This document shows, in pieces, positions 57,214-64,000 of a DNA stretch of 64,000 bases (positions are counted from its first letter, which is position 1; the number at the start of each line of letters is the position of its first letter). A model generated the notes under the pieces. It was not told the DNA's origin, made no database searches, and worked only from the letters and a program-made list of their open reading frames with translations. The DNA lies in the NCBI RefSeq assembly GCF_005671395.1, contig NZ_CP040428.1, forward strand, positions 3,038,001 to 3,102,000, in the 5' to 3' direction. Source of the stretch: Jejubacter calystegiae (GTDB lineage Bacteria; Pseudomonadota; Gammaproteobacteria; Enterobacterales; Enterobacteriaceae). A program made the position numbers and the translations under genes.

Positions 57214-57634
57214 ATTTACCTCGATGTAATTATTCAAAGACGATTACCATTCGACTGAAAAACAACGAACGGCGCTCGCCACCGATCACGTCATCAGGAA
57301 GGTGACGTAGAATCGAGTCGCGTAATTTTAAAAACTTCGTCCTTCCTGAACCAGCGTAATATATCCAGGTTATTTGATTTAAAACAATGTGATTTATTCC
57401 TTTGGCCAGGAATCAATGAGGTAAGTATAGAATAGAAACTTTATTGCGCGATATTTCCTGGGGTAAATTCTGAAATTTTCTGAAATATCACAAAAAATAA
57501 TATTTACTGTCCACTTAATATCGGGTTTATTCCTGGAAGAAAGGCCTGAGTTATCGCTATTCTCGGGATACCTTAGGTGCGGGCTTATCGCTATACTCCA
57601 GTAAAAACAGGCATCAGTGTCATCGGGAGGGAGT
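57214..57634. other. Divergent aqpZ/ybjD intergenic region with a short direct repeat
   Basis: This 421-bp AT-rich region holds both promoters. TTATCGCTATTCTC (57551-57564) and TTATCGCTATACTC (57585-57598) form a direct repeat 34 bp apart, each ending in a -10-like element. No ORF here has a convincing ribosome binding site; the frame crossing into ybjD on the minus strand is judged a shadow. Confidence 0.45.
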
Positions 57635-59293
57635 ATGTTTCTTGAGCGCGTGGAGGTGGTGGGTTTCCGTGGCATTAATCGCCTGTCGCTACACCTGGAA
57701 CAGGACAACGTCCTGATCGGTGAGAACGCATGGGGGAAGTCCAGCTTGCTGGATGCCCTGACGCTGCTGCTTTCGCCCCGCGATGATCTCTATCATTTTG
57801 TCTCTGGCGACTTTCACTTCCCGCCGGGCGAGATGCAGGAACGTGAACGTCACTTGCATATTATCCTGACCTTTCGTTCCTCGATACCGGGCAGAGTTCC
57901 CGGGCGACGCTATCGGGCGCTGGCGCCGGTGTGGGTCACCAGCGACGATGACTACCGGCGTATTTTTTACCGTCTGGAAGGGGAGCTGGCGGGAGACGGT
58001 ACGGTGATGACCCTGCGCAGTTTTCTTAATTCTCAGGGCGAGCCGATGGCGCTGGGCGATATCGATCGGATAGCGCGTCAGGTGGTACGCTTGAACCCGG
58101 TTCTGCGCCTGCGAGATGCGCGTTTCAGCCGTCGGCTACGTGAAGGCAATGTCTCCCGGGAGCCGGAACTGGAAGGCTCCGCCCGCCAGTTTGCCGATCT
58201 GGCCCGGGAGCTGGCCTTACGCCCACAGGTACTGACCGATGAACAGCTGCGCCAGGGACTGTCGGCCATGACGCAACTGCTGGAACATTACTTCAGCGAG
58301 CAGGGCACCACCCAGGCCCGTGAACGCCTGATGCGTCGTCGCTCTCACGATGAACGCCGCAGCTGGCGCTATCTCGATCTGATTAATCGCATGCTCGACA
58401 AGCCTCACAGTCGTAATCAGCGCATTATTCTGTTGGGGATGTTTTCCACGCTGCTGCAATCCCGGGGCAGCGTGCGTCTCGATCGTGATGCGCGACCTCT
58501 GGTGGTAGTAGAGGATCCGGAAACCCGGCTGCATCCTATTATGCTGTCGGTGGCCTGGCATCTGCTTAATCTGCTGCCGTTACAGAAGATTGCCACCACC
58601 AACTCCGGCGAGCTGCTTTCCCTGACGCCGGTGCAGCAGGTCTGTCGACTGGTGCGCGATTCCGGGCGGGTAGCCGCCTGGCGCCTGGGGCCGGATGGAA
58701 TGAATGCCGAAGACGGTCGCCGTATCGCTTTTCATATTCGACTTAATCGACCCTCTTCGCTGTTTGCCCGCTGCTGGCTACTGGTGGAAGGTGAAACCGA
58801 AGTCTGGGTGATGAACGAACTTGCGCGTCAGTGCGGCCACCATTTTGACGCGGAAGGGGTGAAGGTGATTGAGTTTGCCCAGTGTGGCCTGCGTCCGCTG
58901 ATTAAATTCGCCCGCCGCATGGGGATTGAGTGGCACGTACTGGCGGACGGCGATGAAGCGGGTAAGAAGTATGCCGCCACGGTACGCGGACTGCTGGATA
59001 ACGACCGCCGCCGCGAACGCGAGCACCTGACGCAGCTACCGGCCCGTGATCTGGAACACTTTATGTATCGAGAAGGTTTCAGTGAGATCTATCACCGGGT
59101 GGCGCAGGTGCCGGATGGGGTGGCGATGAATATGCGCCGGGTGATTACCCGGGCTATCCATCGCTCCTCGAAGCCCGATCTGGCCATCGAGGTCGCGCTG
59201 GAGGCCGGGCGCCGCGGCACGGATTCGGTTCCCTCGTTGCTGCGCGGTATGTTTTCGCGGGTGATGTGGCTGGCGCACGGACGGGCCGATTAA
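57635..59293 (+). CDS. ybjD: OLD-family ATPase/TOPRIM endonuclease-like protein YbjD
   Basis: A 552-residue protein, exactly the E. coli YbjD length. The N-terminal SMC/RecF-like ATPase has Walker A GENAWGKS (residues 29-36) and Walker B VVVEDPETRLHP (about 290-301). A C-terminal TOPRIM nuclease domain has the acidic residues E385 (LVEGETE), D438 and D440 (LADGDEAG). The architecture is that of overcoming-lysogenisation-defect (OLD) nucleases, to which phage-defence Gabija GajA also belongs. The actual role of YbjD is unknown. The ATG at 57635 follows CGGGAGGGAG. Its end overlaps ybjX by 4 bp. Confidence 0.93.
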   Translation: MFLERVEVVGFRGINRLSLHLEQDNVLIGENAWGKSSLLDALTLLLSPRDDLYHFVSGDFHFPPGEMQERERHLHIILTFRSSIPGRVPGRRYRALAPVWVTSDDDYRRIFYRLEGELAGDGTVMTLRSFLNSQGEPMALGDIDRIARQVVRLNPVLRLRDARFSRRLREGNVSREPELEGSARQFADLARELALRPQVLTDEQLRQGLSAMTQLLEHYFSEQGTTQARERLMRRRSHDERRSWRYLDLINRMLDKPHSRNQRIILLGMFSTLLQSRGSVRLDRDARPLVVVEDPETRLHPIMLSVAWHLLNLLPLQKIATTNSGELLSLTPVQQVCRLVRDSGRVAAWRLGPDGMNAEDGRRIAFHIRLNRPSSLFARCWLLVEGETEVWVMNELARQCGHHFDAEGVKVIEFAQCGLRPLIKFARRMGIEWHVLADGDEAGKKYAATVRGLLDNDRRREREHLTQLPARDLEHFMYREGFSEIYHRVAQVPDGVAMNMRRVITRAIHRSSKPDLAIEVALEAGRRGTDSVPSLLRGMFSRVMWLAHGRAD

Positions 59294-60255
59294 GCGTCAG
59301 TGGCCGTGAAGCTCTGTTCCAGCGCCGCGTTCATGGCGTCGAGCAGGGCATAACGGCGGCGATATTCGGCCCGTTTTTTACTGACTATCTCCGCCAGCGG
59401 GCGGCGCAGCGTGGTGAGCGGCAGCAGAAAATGGCCTTCCTGCCCGGGCTCGCCCCCCATCTCGCGCCAGAAGGCGTCATAGTCGGCCAGAAAGACGCTG
59501 CGCTTGCTCAGGCGATAGCGCCAACTGCGGTAAATATGGGTGTGATTACTGACTGCCAGAATCTGGCGGGCTCCCAGACGCAAAGCTACCTGGCGTGCGG
59601 CCTCAAGCACCAGTCGCTTGGGAAACAGCCCATGGCACTGGCGGGTCGCTTTCTGAATATGGCCATGGCCGAGCCGGGCCTTGGCTCCCTGTAAGCCGCC
59701 AATAAACAGCGTGGTAATACCGTCCCAGCGGCACAGGGTGAACGTCAACTGCGCCAGCGCGATATCCTGATAGTCATAGAGCGCTAACGTCGCCTCGCCC
59801 TCTTTATCCAAATCACAGTCGGCGCTGAGCGCCAGCCGGTAAGGTTCGCCATCTTTACCTTCCAGCCAGGCCAGGGTCCAGCCCAGGGGCGAAAGATAAT
59901 CCTGCATTGCCTCTCGGGGCAGGGTGTGATTCATCTGTTGATAGTGAAAGAAAATGGCGTCCAGTACCCGGGATCGCCCCATGCCCGATGCCATCAGCCA
60001 TGGTCGATGTAACCGGCAGGGAAGGCAGGGTTGGGCCTGTAATAGCGTGTTTGCCTGAGGCAGTTGTGTCAGACCGTTCAGCAGGCGCGCCGTCGCCAGC
60101 GGCATCGCCAGCGAGCGCAAAATAAATTTACGACGCCAGCCAGGCTTGCGCCAGGTCGGGCCGGGTTGATAACGGCCCTGGCTCAGAGCCAGGAAGAGTT
60201 GCCAGCTGTGTACCGGCGTATCGGCGCTCCGTGAAGAAACTGCAATCTGTGGCAT
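59290..60255 (-). CDS. ybjX: VirK/YbjX family protein (DUF535)
   Basis: A 321-residue cytoplasmic protein of the VirK/YbjX family (330 in E. coli). In Salmonella and E. coli relatives it is PhoP-activated and linked to resistance to antimicrobial peptides or lipid A changes. Typical stretches are SFTLCRWDG-like QLTFTLCRWDGIT, IGGLQG, ATRQCHGLFPKRLVLEA and VSNHTHIYRSWRY. Start ATG at 60253-60255. It converges on ybjD and is divergent from macAB. Confidence 0.9.
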   Translation of the reverse strand: MPQIAVSSRSADTPVHSWQLFLALSQGRYQPGPTWRKPGWRRKFILRSLAMPLATARLLNGLTQLPQANTLLQAQPCLPCRLHRPWLMASGMGRSRVLDAIFFHYQQMNHTLPREAMQDYLSPLGWTLAWLEGKDGEPYRLALSADCDLDKEGEATLALYDYQDIALAQLTFTLCRWDGITTLFIGGLQGAKARLGHGHIQKATRQCHGLFPKRLVLEAARQVALRLGARQILAVSNHTHIYRSWRYRLSKRSVFLADYDAFWREMGGEPGQEGHFLLPLTTLRRPLAEIVSKKRAEYRRRYALLDAMNAALEQSFTATDA

Positions 60256-60355
60256 AACTGTTGGATCGTCGTGAGTCAGGGAATAGCGCTATTAAGGCAT
60301 CGCGTTCCTCAACTTTTATGCAACGGCTGCCAGGCTTTATCATGTAGTGCACCGA

Positions 60356-60372
60356 TGTTGATAAACGGTTTA
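60356..60372 (+). promoter_or_regulatory. PhoP-box candidate in the ybjX/macA region
   Basis: TGTTGA-TAAAC-GGTTTA is a direct repeat fitting the PhoP box KGTTTA-N5-KGTTTA with one mismatch, oriented toward macA and 48 bp before its ATG. In Salmonella PhoP represses macAB; ybjX is also PhoP-controlled. It also contains a small palindrome (TAAAC-GGTTTA), so the site could be read otherwise. Confidence 0.45.
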
Positions 60373-60419
60373 TATTATCGAACTTATTGGTAGTTCTGGC
60401 CCGCCATCAGGATGCGATT

Positions 60420-61529
60420 ATGTTTAAGGGAAAAGTGAAAAAACGCTATATAGCACTGATACTGCTGCTGGTAATTGGGGGAGTATGGGTATGGAAAACG
60501 CTCAATGCGCCAGTACCCCAGTATCAGACGCTAATCGTACGCAAAGGCGAACTACAGCAGAGCGTGCTGGCAACCGGTAAGCTCGATGCGCTCAGCAAGG
60601 TGGACGTGGGCGCCCAGGTCAGCGGTCAGCTCAGGACGCTGAAGGTGGACGTAGGCTCCCGGGTTAAGAAGGATCAACTGTTGGGGATCATCGATCCTGA
60701 ACAGGCGGAAAACCAGATCAAAGAGGTGGAAGCGACCCTGAAAGAGCTGCGGGCCCAGCGCGGTCAGGCCGAGGCCGAAATGCGGCTCTCCCGGGTAACC
60801 CTGGCGCGCCAGCGAGAGCTGGCCCGCCGTCAGCTGGTTTCCCGCCAGGATCTGGACAGCGCGCAAACCGACCTGGCCGTGAAGCAGGCGCAGATCGGTA
60901 CTATCGATGCGCAAATCCAGCGTAATCAGGCCTCTCTGGATACGGCGCGCACCAATCTGGAGTACACCCGTATTCTGGCGCCGATGGCGGGCGAGGTGAC
61001 TAAGGTAACCACGCAGCAGGGGCAGACGGTTATCGCCGCCCAACAGGCGCCGAATATCCTGACCCTGGCGGATATGAGCACTATGCTGGTGAACGCTCAG
61101 GTTTCCGAAGCGGATGTTATTCACCTGCGCCCGGGACTGAAAGCCTGGTTCACGGTAATGGGCGATCCCCAGACCCGTTACGAAGGGAAGTTAAAGGACA
61201 TTCTGCCGACCCCGGAGAAAGTCAACGACGCCATTTTCTACAATGCCCGCTTCGAAGTGCCTAACCCGCAGGGGGTGCTGCGCCTGGAGATGACCGCCCA
61301 GGTTCATATTCAGCTGAACGGGAAAAGCGATGTTATCGCTATTCCCCAGAGCGCGCTCGGTGATCCCATCGGCAATAATCGCTTTCGGGTTACGCTGTTG
61401 CGTAACGGTGAGACCCGCTCGCGTGAAATCACCATCGGTCAGCGTAACGATACCCAGGTGGAAGTGGTGGATGGCCTGAAAGAGGGCGATGAAGTGGTGA
61501 CCGGCCGCCGCGAGGGAGACGCCCGATGA
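60420..61529 (+). CDS. macA: Macrolide efflux membrane-fusion protein MacA
   Basis: Periplasmic adaptor joining MacB to TolC for export of macrolides, enterotoxin STII and other compounds. It has 369 residues (371 in E. coli). A single N-terminal membrane helix (residues 9-27) is followed by a lipoyl/barrel-sandwich domain split by a long coiled-coil hairpin (about 95-175), a beta-barrel domain and a membrane-proximal domain. The ATG at 60420 follows CAGGATGCG; an 11-codon upstream extension is not in the family. It overlaps macB by 4 bp. Confidence 0.95.
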   Translation: MFKGKVKKRYIALILLLVIGGVWVWKTLNAPVPQYQTLIVRKGELQQSVLATGKLDALSKVDVGAQVSGQLRTLKVDVGSRVKKDQLLGIIDPEQAENQIKEVEATLKELRAQRGQAEAEMRLSRVTLARQRELARRQLVSRQDLDSAQTDLAVKQAQIGTIDAQIQRNQASLDTARTNLEYTRILAPMAGEVTKVTTQQGQTVIAAQQAPNILTLADMSTMLVNAQVSEADVIHLRPGLKAWFTVMGDPQTRYEGKLKDILPTPEKVNDAIFYNARFEVPNPQGVLRLEMTAQVHIQLNGKSDVIAIPQSALGDPIGNNRFRVTLLRNGETRSREITIGQRNDTQVEVVDGLKEGDEVVTGRREGDAR

Positions 61530-63463
61530 GTGCGCTGCTTGAGCTGGAGGATATCCGCCGCAGTTATCCTTCCGGCGAGGGACGTATTGAAGTCCTGAAG
61601 GGGATAACGCTCAGCATCGAAGCCGGTGAGATGGTGGCGATTATGGGGGCATCCGGCTCCGGTAAGTCGACGCTGATGAACATCCTGGGCTGCCTGGATA
61701 CCCCCAGCGCCGGACATTACCGGGTGGCGGGCGTGGATGTGGCGCAGCTTGATGGCGACCAACTGGCCCGTCTGCGGCGTGAGCATTTCGGTTTTATCTT
61801 CCAGCGCTATCATCTGCTGTCGCACCTGAGCGCCAGCCAGAATGTGGAGGTCCCCGCTATCTATGCCGGGACGCCGGTCGCCCAGCGTCAGAAGCGGGCG
61901 TGCGAGCTGCTGTCCCGACTGGGGCTTGAGGAGCGGGTGGATTATCAACCCACCCAGCTTTCCGGAGGCCAGCAGCAGCGCGTTAGCATTGCCAGGGCAT
62001 TGATGAATGGCGGCCAGGTGATCCTGGCGGATGAACCCACCGGGGCGCTGGACAGCCACTCCAGCGCGGAAGTGATGGCGACCCTGCGTCAGCTGCGCGA
62101 TCGCGGTCATACGGTGATTATTGTGACCCACGATCCGGAAGTGGCGGCTCAGGCGGAGCGAATTATCGAGATCCGCGACGGCGAAATTGTCAGTAATCCA
62201 CCGCCGCTGTCCCGCGAAGCGGCCTCTCGCCCCGAGCCGCATATTCCCGCCAGCGCCTGGCGGCTGCTGCCTGCGTTTCAGGAGTCCCTGCGCATGGCGT
62301 GGCTGGCCATGGCGGCCAATAAGATGCGCACGCTGCTGACCATGCTGGGCATCATTATTGGTATCGCCTCTGTGGTTTCTATCGTGGTGGTAGGGGATGC
62401 GGCCCAGCAGCGGGTACTGGCCGATATTCGTTCTATTGGCACCAACACCATTGACGTTTACCCCGGCCGCGATTTCGGTGATGACGATCCCCAGTACCAG
62501 CAGTCCCTCAGCTATGACGATATGGTGGCCATCAGTCGCCAGTCGTGGGTCAGTTCCGCCACGCCGTCGGTATCGAAAAACCTGCGGGTACGCTACGGCA
62601 GTAAAGATGCCGCCGCCAGCGTTAACGGCGTAAGCAGCCAGTATTTCGATGTCTACGGCATGGGCTTTAGCGAAGGGGGAACCTTCAACCAGGCACAGCT
62701 GGACTCCCGCGCTCAGGTGGTGGTGGTTGACAGCAACACCCGGCGTCAGCTATTCCCCGATCGCGCCAGCGTGCTGGGAGAGGTGATTCTGGTGGGCAAT
62801 ATGCCAGCGACCATTATTGGCGTGGCGGAAGAGAAACAGTCGATGTTTGGCAGCAGCAAGGTGCTGCGGGTCTGGCTTCCCTGGAGTACCATGACAGGCC
62901 GGGTGACGGGCCAGAGCTGGCTGAACAATATCACCGTGCGGGTGAAAGAAGGCTATCCCAGCGATGAAGCGGAGCGTCAGGTAGCCAGCCTGCTGGAATT
63001 GCGCCATGGTAAGCGAGATTTTTTCACTTATAACATGGACGAGCTCTTGAAAACGGCGGAAAGGACCACAGCTACATTACAGCTGTTTCTGACGCTGGTG
63101 GCGGTGATTTCGCTGCTGGTGGGCGGTATCGGCGTGATGAACATCATGCTGGTTTCGGTGACAGAACGCACCCGGGAGATTGGCATCCGGATGGCGGTGG
63201 GGGCCCGGGCGGGCGATGTACTGCGGCAGTTCCTGATCGAATCGGTGCTGGTTTGTCTGGTCGGCGGGGCGCTGGGTGTCGGGCTGTCGCTATTGATTGC
63301 GCTGTTGTTGCAGGTGGCGCTGCCGGACTGGGCGCCAGGCTTTTCGCCGCTGGCGCTGATGATGGCGTTTCTGTGCTCGACGTTAACGGGCGTGCTGTTT
63401 GGCTGGCTGCCGGCACGGCGGGCGGCGAGGTTAAATCCGGTGGATGCCCTGGCGCGGGAATAA
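61526..63463 (+). CDS. macB: Macrolide export ATPase/permease MacB
   Basis: Fused ATPase-permease of the MacAB-TolC mechanotransmission pump, 645 residues (648 in E. coli). The N-terminal ATPase has Walker A GASGSGKS (41-48), signature LSGGQQQR and Walker [13 protein letters not shown]. The first membrane helix is near residue 270, a large periplasmic domain (about 295-515) follows, and then three C-terminal helices. The ATG at 61526 overlaps the macA stop. Followed by a shared terminator with cspD. Confidence 0.96.
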   Translation: MSALLELEDIRRSYPSGEGRIEVLKGITLSIEAGEMVAIMGASGSGKSTLMNILGCLDTPSAGHYRVAGVDVAQLDGDQLARLRREHFGFIFQRYHLLSHLSASQNVEVPAIYAGTPVAQRQKRACELLSRLGLEERVDYQPTQLSGGQQQRVSIARALMNGGQVILADEPTGALDSHSSAEVMATLRQLRDRGHTVIIVTHDPEVAAQAERIIEIRDGEIVSNPPPLSREAASRPEPHIPASAWRLLPAFQESLRMAWLAMAANKMRTLLTMLGIIIGIASVVSIVVVGDAAQQRVLADIRSIGTNTIDVYPGRDFGDDDPQYQQSLSYDDMVAISRQSWVSSATPSVSKNLRVRYGSKDAAASVNGVSSQYFDVYGMGFSEGGTFNQAQLDSRAQVVVVDSNTRRQLFPDRASVLGEVILVGNMPATIIGVAEEKQSMFGSSKVLRVWLPWSTMTGRVTGQSWLNNITVRVKEGYPSDEAERQVASLLELRHGKRDFFTYNMDELLKTAERTTATLQLFLTLVAVISLLVGGIGVMNIMLVSVTERTREIGIRMAVGARAGDVLRQFLIESVLVCLVGGALGVGLSLLIALLLQVALPDWAPGFSPLALMMAFLCSTLTGVLFGWLPARRAARLNPVDALARE

Positions 63464-63486
63464 GGGGCCGTTATCTGTAAGGATAT

Positions 63487-63517
63487 AAAAATGCCAGCCG
63501 CCCGGGCTGGCATTTTG
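63487..63517. terminator. Bidirectional terminator between macB and cspD
   Basis: AAAATGCCAGC and GCTGGCATTTT form a perfect 11-bp stem with loop CGCCCGG. A and T runs at the two ends serve both converging genes. Confidence 0.85.
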
Positions 63518-63549
63518 TTTCGGGGATGTACACAATAAAGTCTTAAGCG

Positions 63550-63771
63550 TTACGCGACCGCTTCGGCTTCGACAGGCACGATGACGCTGGCATGGTTGCC
63601 TTTAGGGCCCTGATGTACATCGAACCGGACGGCTTGCCCGGCTTTGAGCGTCCTGTAACCATCCATCTGGATGGTGGAATAGTGAGCGAAAATATCTTCG
63701 CCGCCGCCTTCAGGGCAGATGAACCCAAACCCTTTGGCGTTATTGAACCATTTAACAGTACCCGTTTCCAT
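63550..63771 (-). CDS. cspD: Cold-shock-like DNA replication inhibitor CspD
   Basis: A 73-residue CspA-family OB-fold protein (74 in E. coli) that binds single-stranded DNA and blocks replication. It is induced in stationary phase rather than by cold. RNP1 is KGFGFI (residues 13-18) and RNP2 DIFAHY (26-31). METGTVKWFNNAKG at the start and the extended acidic tail VEAEAVA mark CspD. Start ATG at 63769-63771 after GGATGTCG. It converges on macB. Confidence 0.95.
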   Translation of the reverse strand: METGTVKWFNNAKGFGFICPEGGGEDIFAHYSTIQMDGYRTLKAGQAVRFDVHQGPKGNHASVIVPVEAEAVA

Positions 63772-64000
63772 GCTTCGACATCCTTCATAGCTTTTATATT
63801 AAGTAAGATGGAATCAACCGGTGGGTGAGCCCGGGTTGTTCAAAACCTCGCCAACTCACGATTAGACAATGTAGATAAATTCAACACAGGGTCAAGCATC
63901 CAGGTGGGAGGAAGACGCAAAAATGCGTCAAAATTTGAAGCAGTTAACGCTATTGGCATTAATGTGACACGGGTCGCGCCTGGCTGCAAAACGCGGAGAA
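63772..64000. other. Upstream region of cspD; clpS start expected just beyond the window
   Basis: This 229-bp end region is the cspD promoter and, in K-12 order, the divergent clpS promoter. I see no coding start for clpS inside the window. GCGTCAAAATT (63924) and AACGCTATTGGCATTAATGTG (about 63948-63966) are AT-rich but give no firm promoter call. Confidence 0.4.

Noticed and set aside
57394-57708. 104-codon minus-strand frame crossing the ybjD start
   Set aside because: It overlaps the strongly supported ybjD start and lies in AT-rich promoter DNA without a ribosome binding site.
1-64000. CRISPR array, tRNA/rRNA genes, insertion sequence or prophage
   Set aside because: No regularly spaced repeats, no cloverleaf-like tRNA sequence or rRNA segment, and no transposase, integrase or phage structural gene was seen.

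Overview
This window is ordinary chromosome from a member of the Enterobacteriaceae close to Escherichia, Klebsiella and Enterobacter. Nearly every gene has an obvious E. coli counterpart of almost the same length. The order follows the E. coli K-12 segment from glnQ to cspD (about 18-20 min), as far as I remember that map. Coding DNA is moderately GC-rich. I cannot name the genus. I see no tRNA, rRNA, insertion sequence, prophage or CRISPR array.

Left part (1-8.4 kb): the end of the glutamine transporter operon (glnHPQ, minus strand) with a sigma-54/NtrC-type control region, dps, the exporter gene rhtA, ompX, the small manganese gene mntS with two MntR operators, mntR, the L,D-transpeptidase ldtB and the ABC-F gene ybiT. 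From 8.4 to 13.5 kb lies an accessory sugar locus: a cytoplasmic GH31 glycosidase, an organic-anion MFS symporter and a divergent LacI-family regulator. It sits where K-12 has ybiUVWY-fsaA.

From 13.5 to 27.6 kb: moeBA, then iaaA-gsiABCD (isoaspartyl peptidase and glutathione importer), rimO, yliI, gstB, dacC and deoR. At 27.7-28.3 kb is a scar: a broken LacI-family gene, a stray transporter-like tail and a 184-bp palindromic element with terminal inverted repeats. Next come two PAP2 phosphatase genes (the second is ybjG) behind a BasR/PmrA-like box, mdfA, a ybjJ-csaA-ybjI cluster, the sRNA gene rybB with a sigma-E promoter, and ybjL.

From 35.8 to 64 kb: ybjM, ybjC-nfsA-rimK-ybjN, ybjO, rlmC, the arginine transporter genes (artJ; artPIQM) with a hicAB toxin-antitoxin module between artJ and artM, ybjP, ybjQ-amiD, ybjS, ybjT, ltaE, poxB, hcp-hcr, lysO, aqpZ, ybjD, ybjX, macAB and cspD. 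The window stops just before the expected clpS.

Compared with K-12, this segment lacks opgE, ybiR, yliEF, bssR, ybjH, rcdA, grxA and potFGHI at their usual places. It gains the GH31 locus, the scar and palindromic element, a second PAP2 gene, csaA and hicAB. I found no clearly new multi-gene system. The items most worth a second look are the palindromic element, the GH31/symporter locus, the BasR-like control of paired PAP2 phosphatases, and the large hairpin between ybjP and artP.
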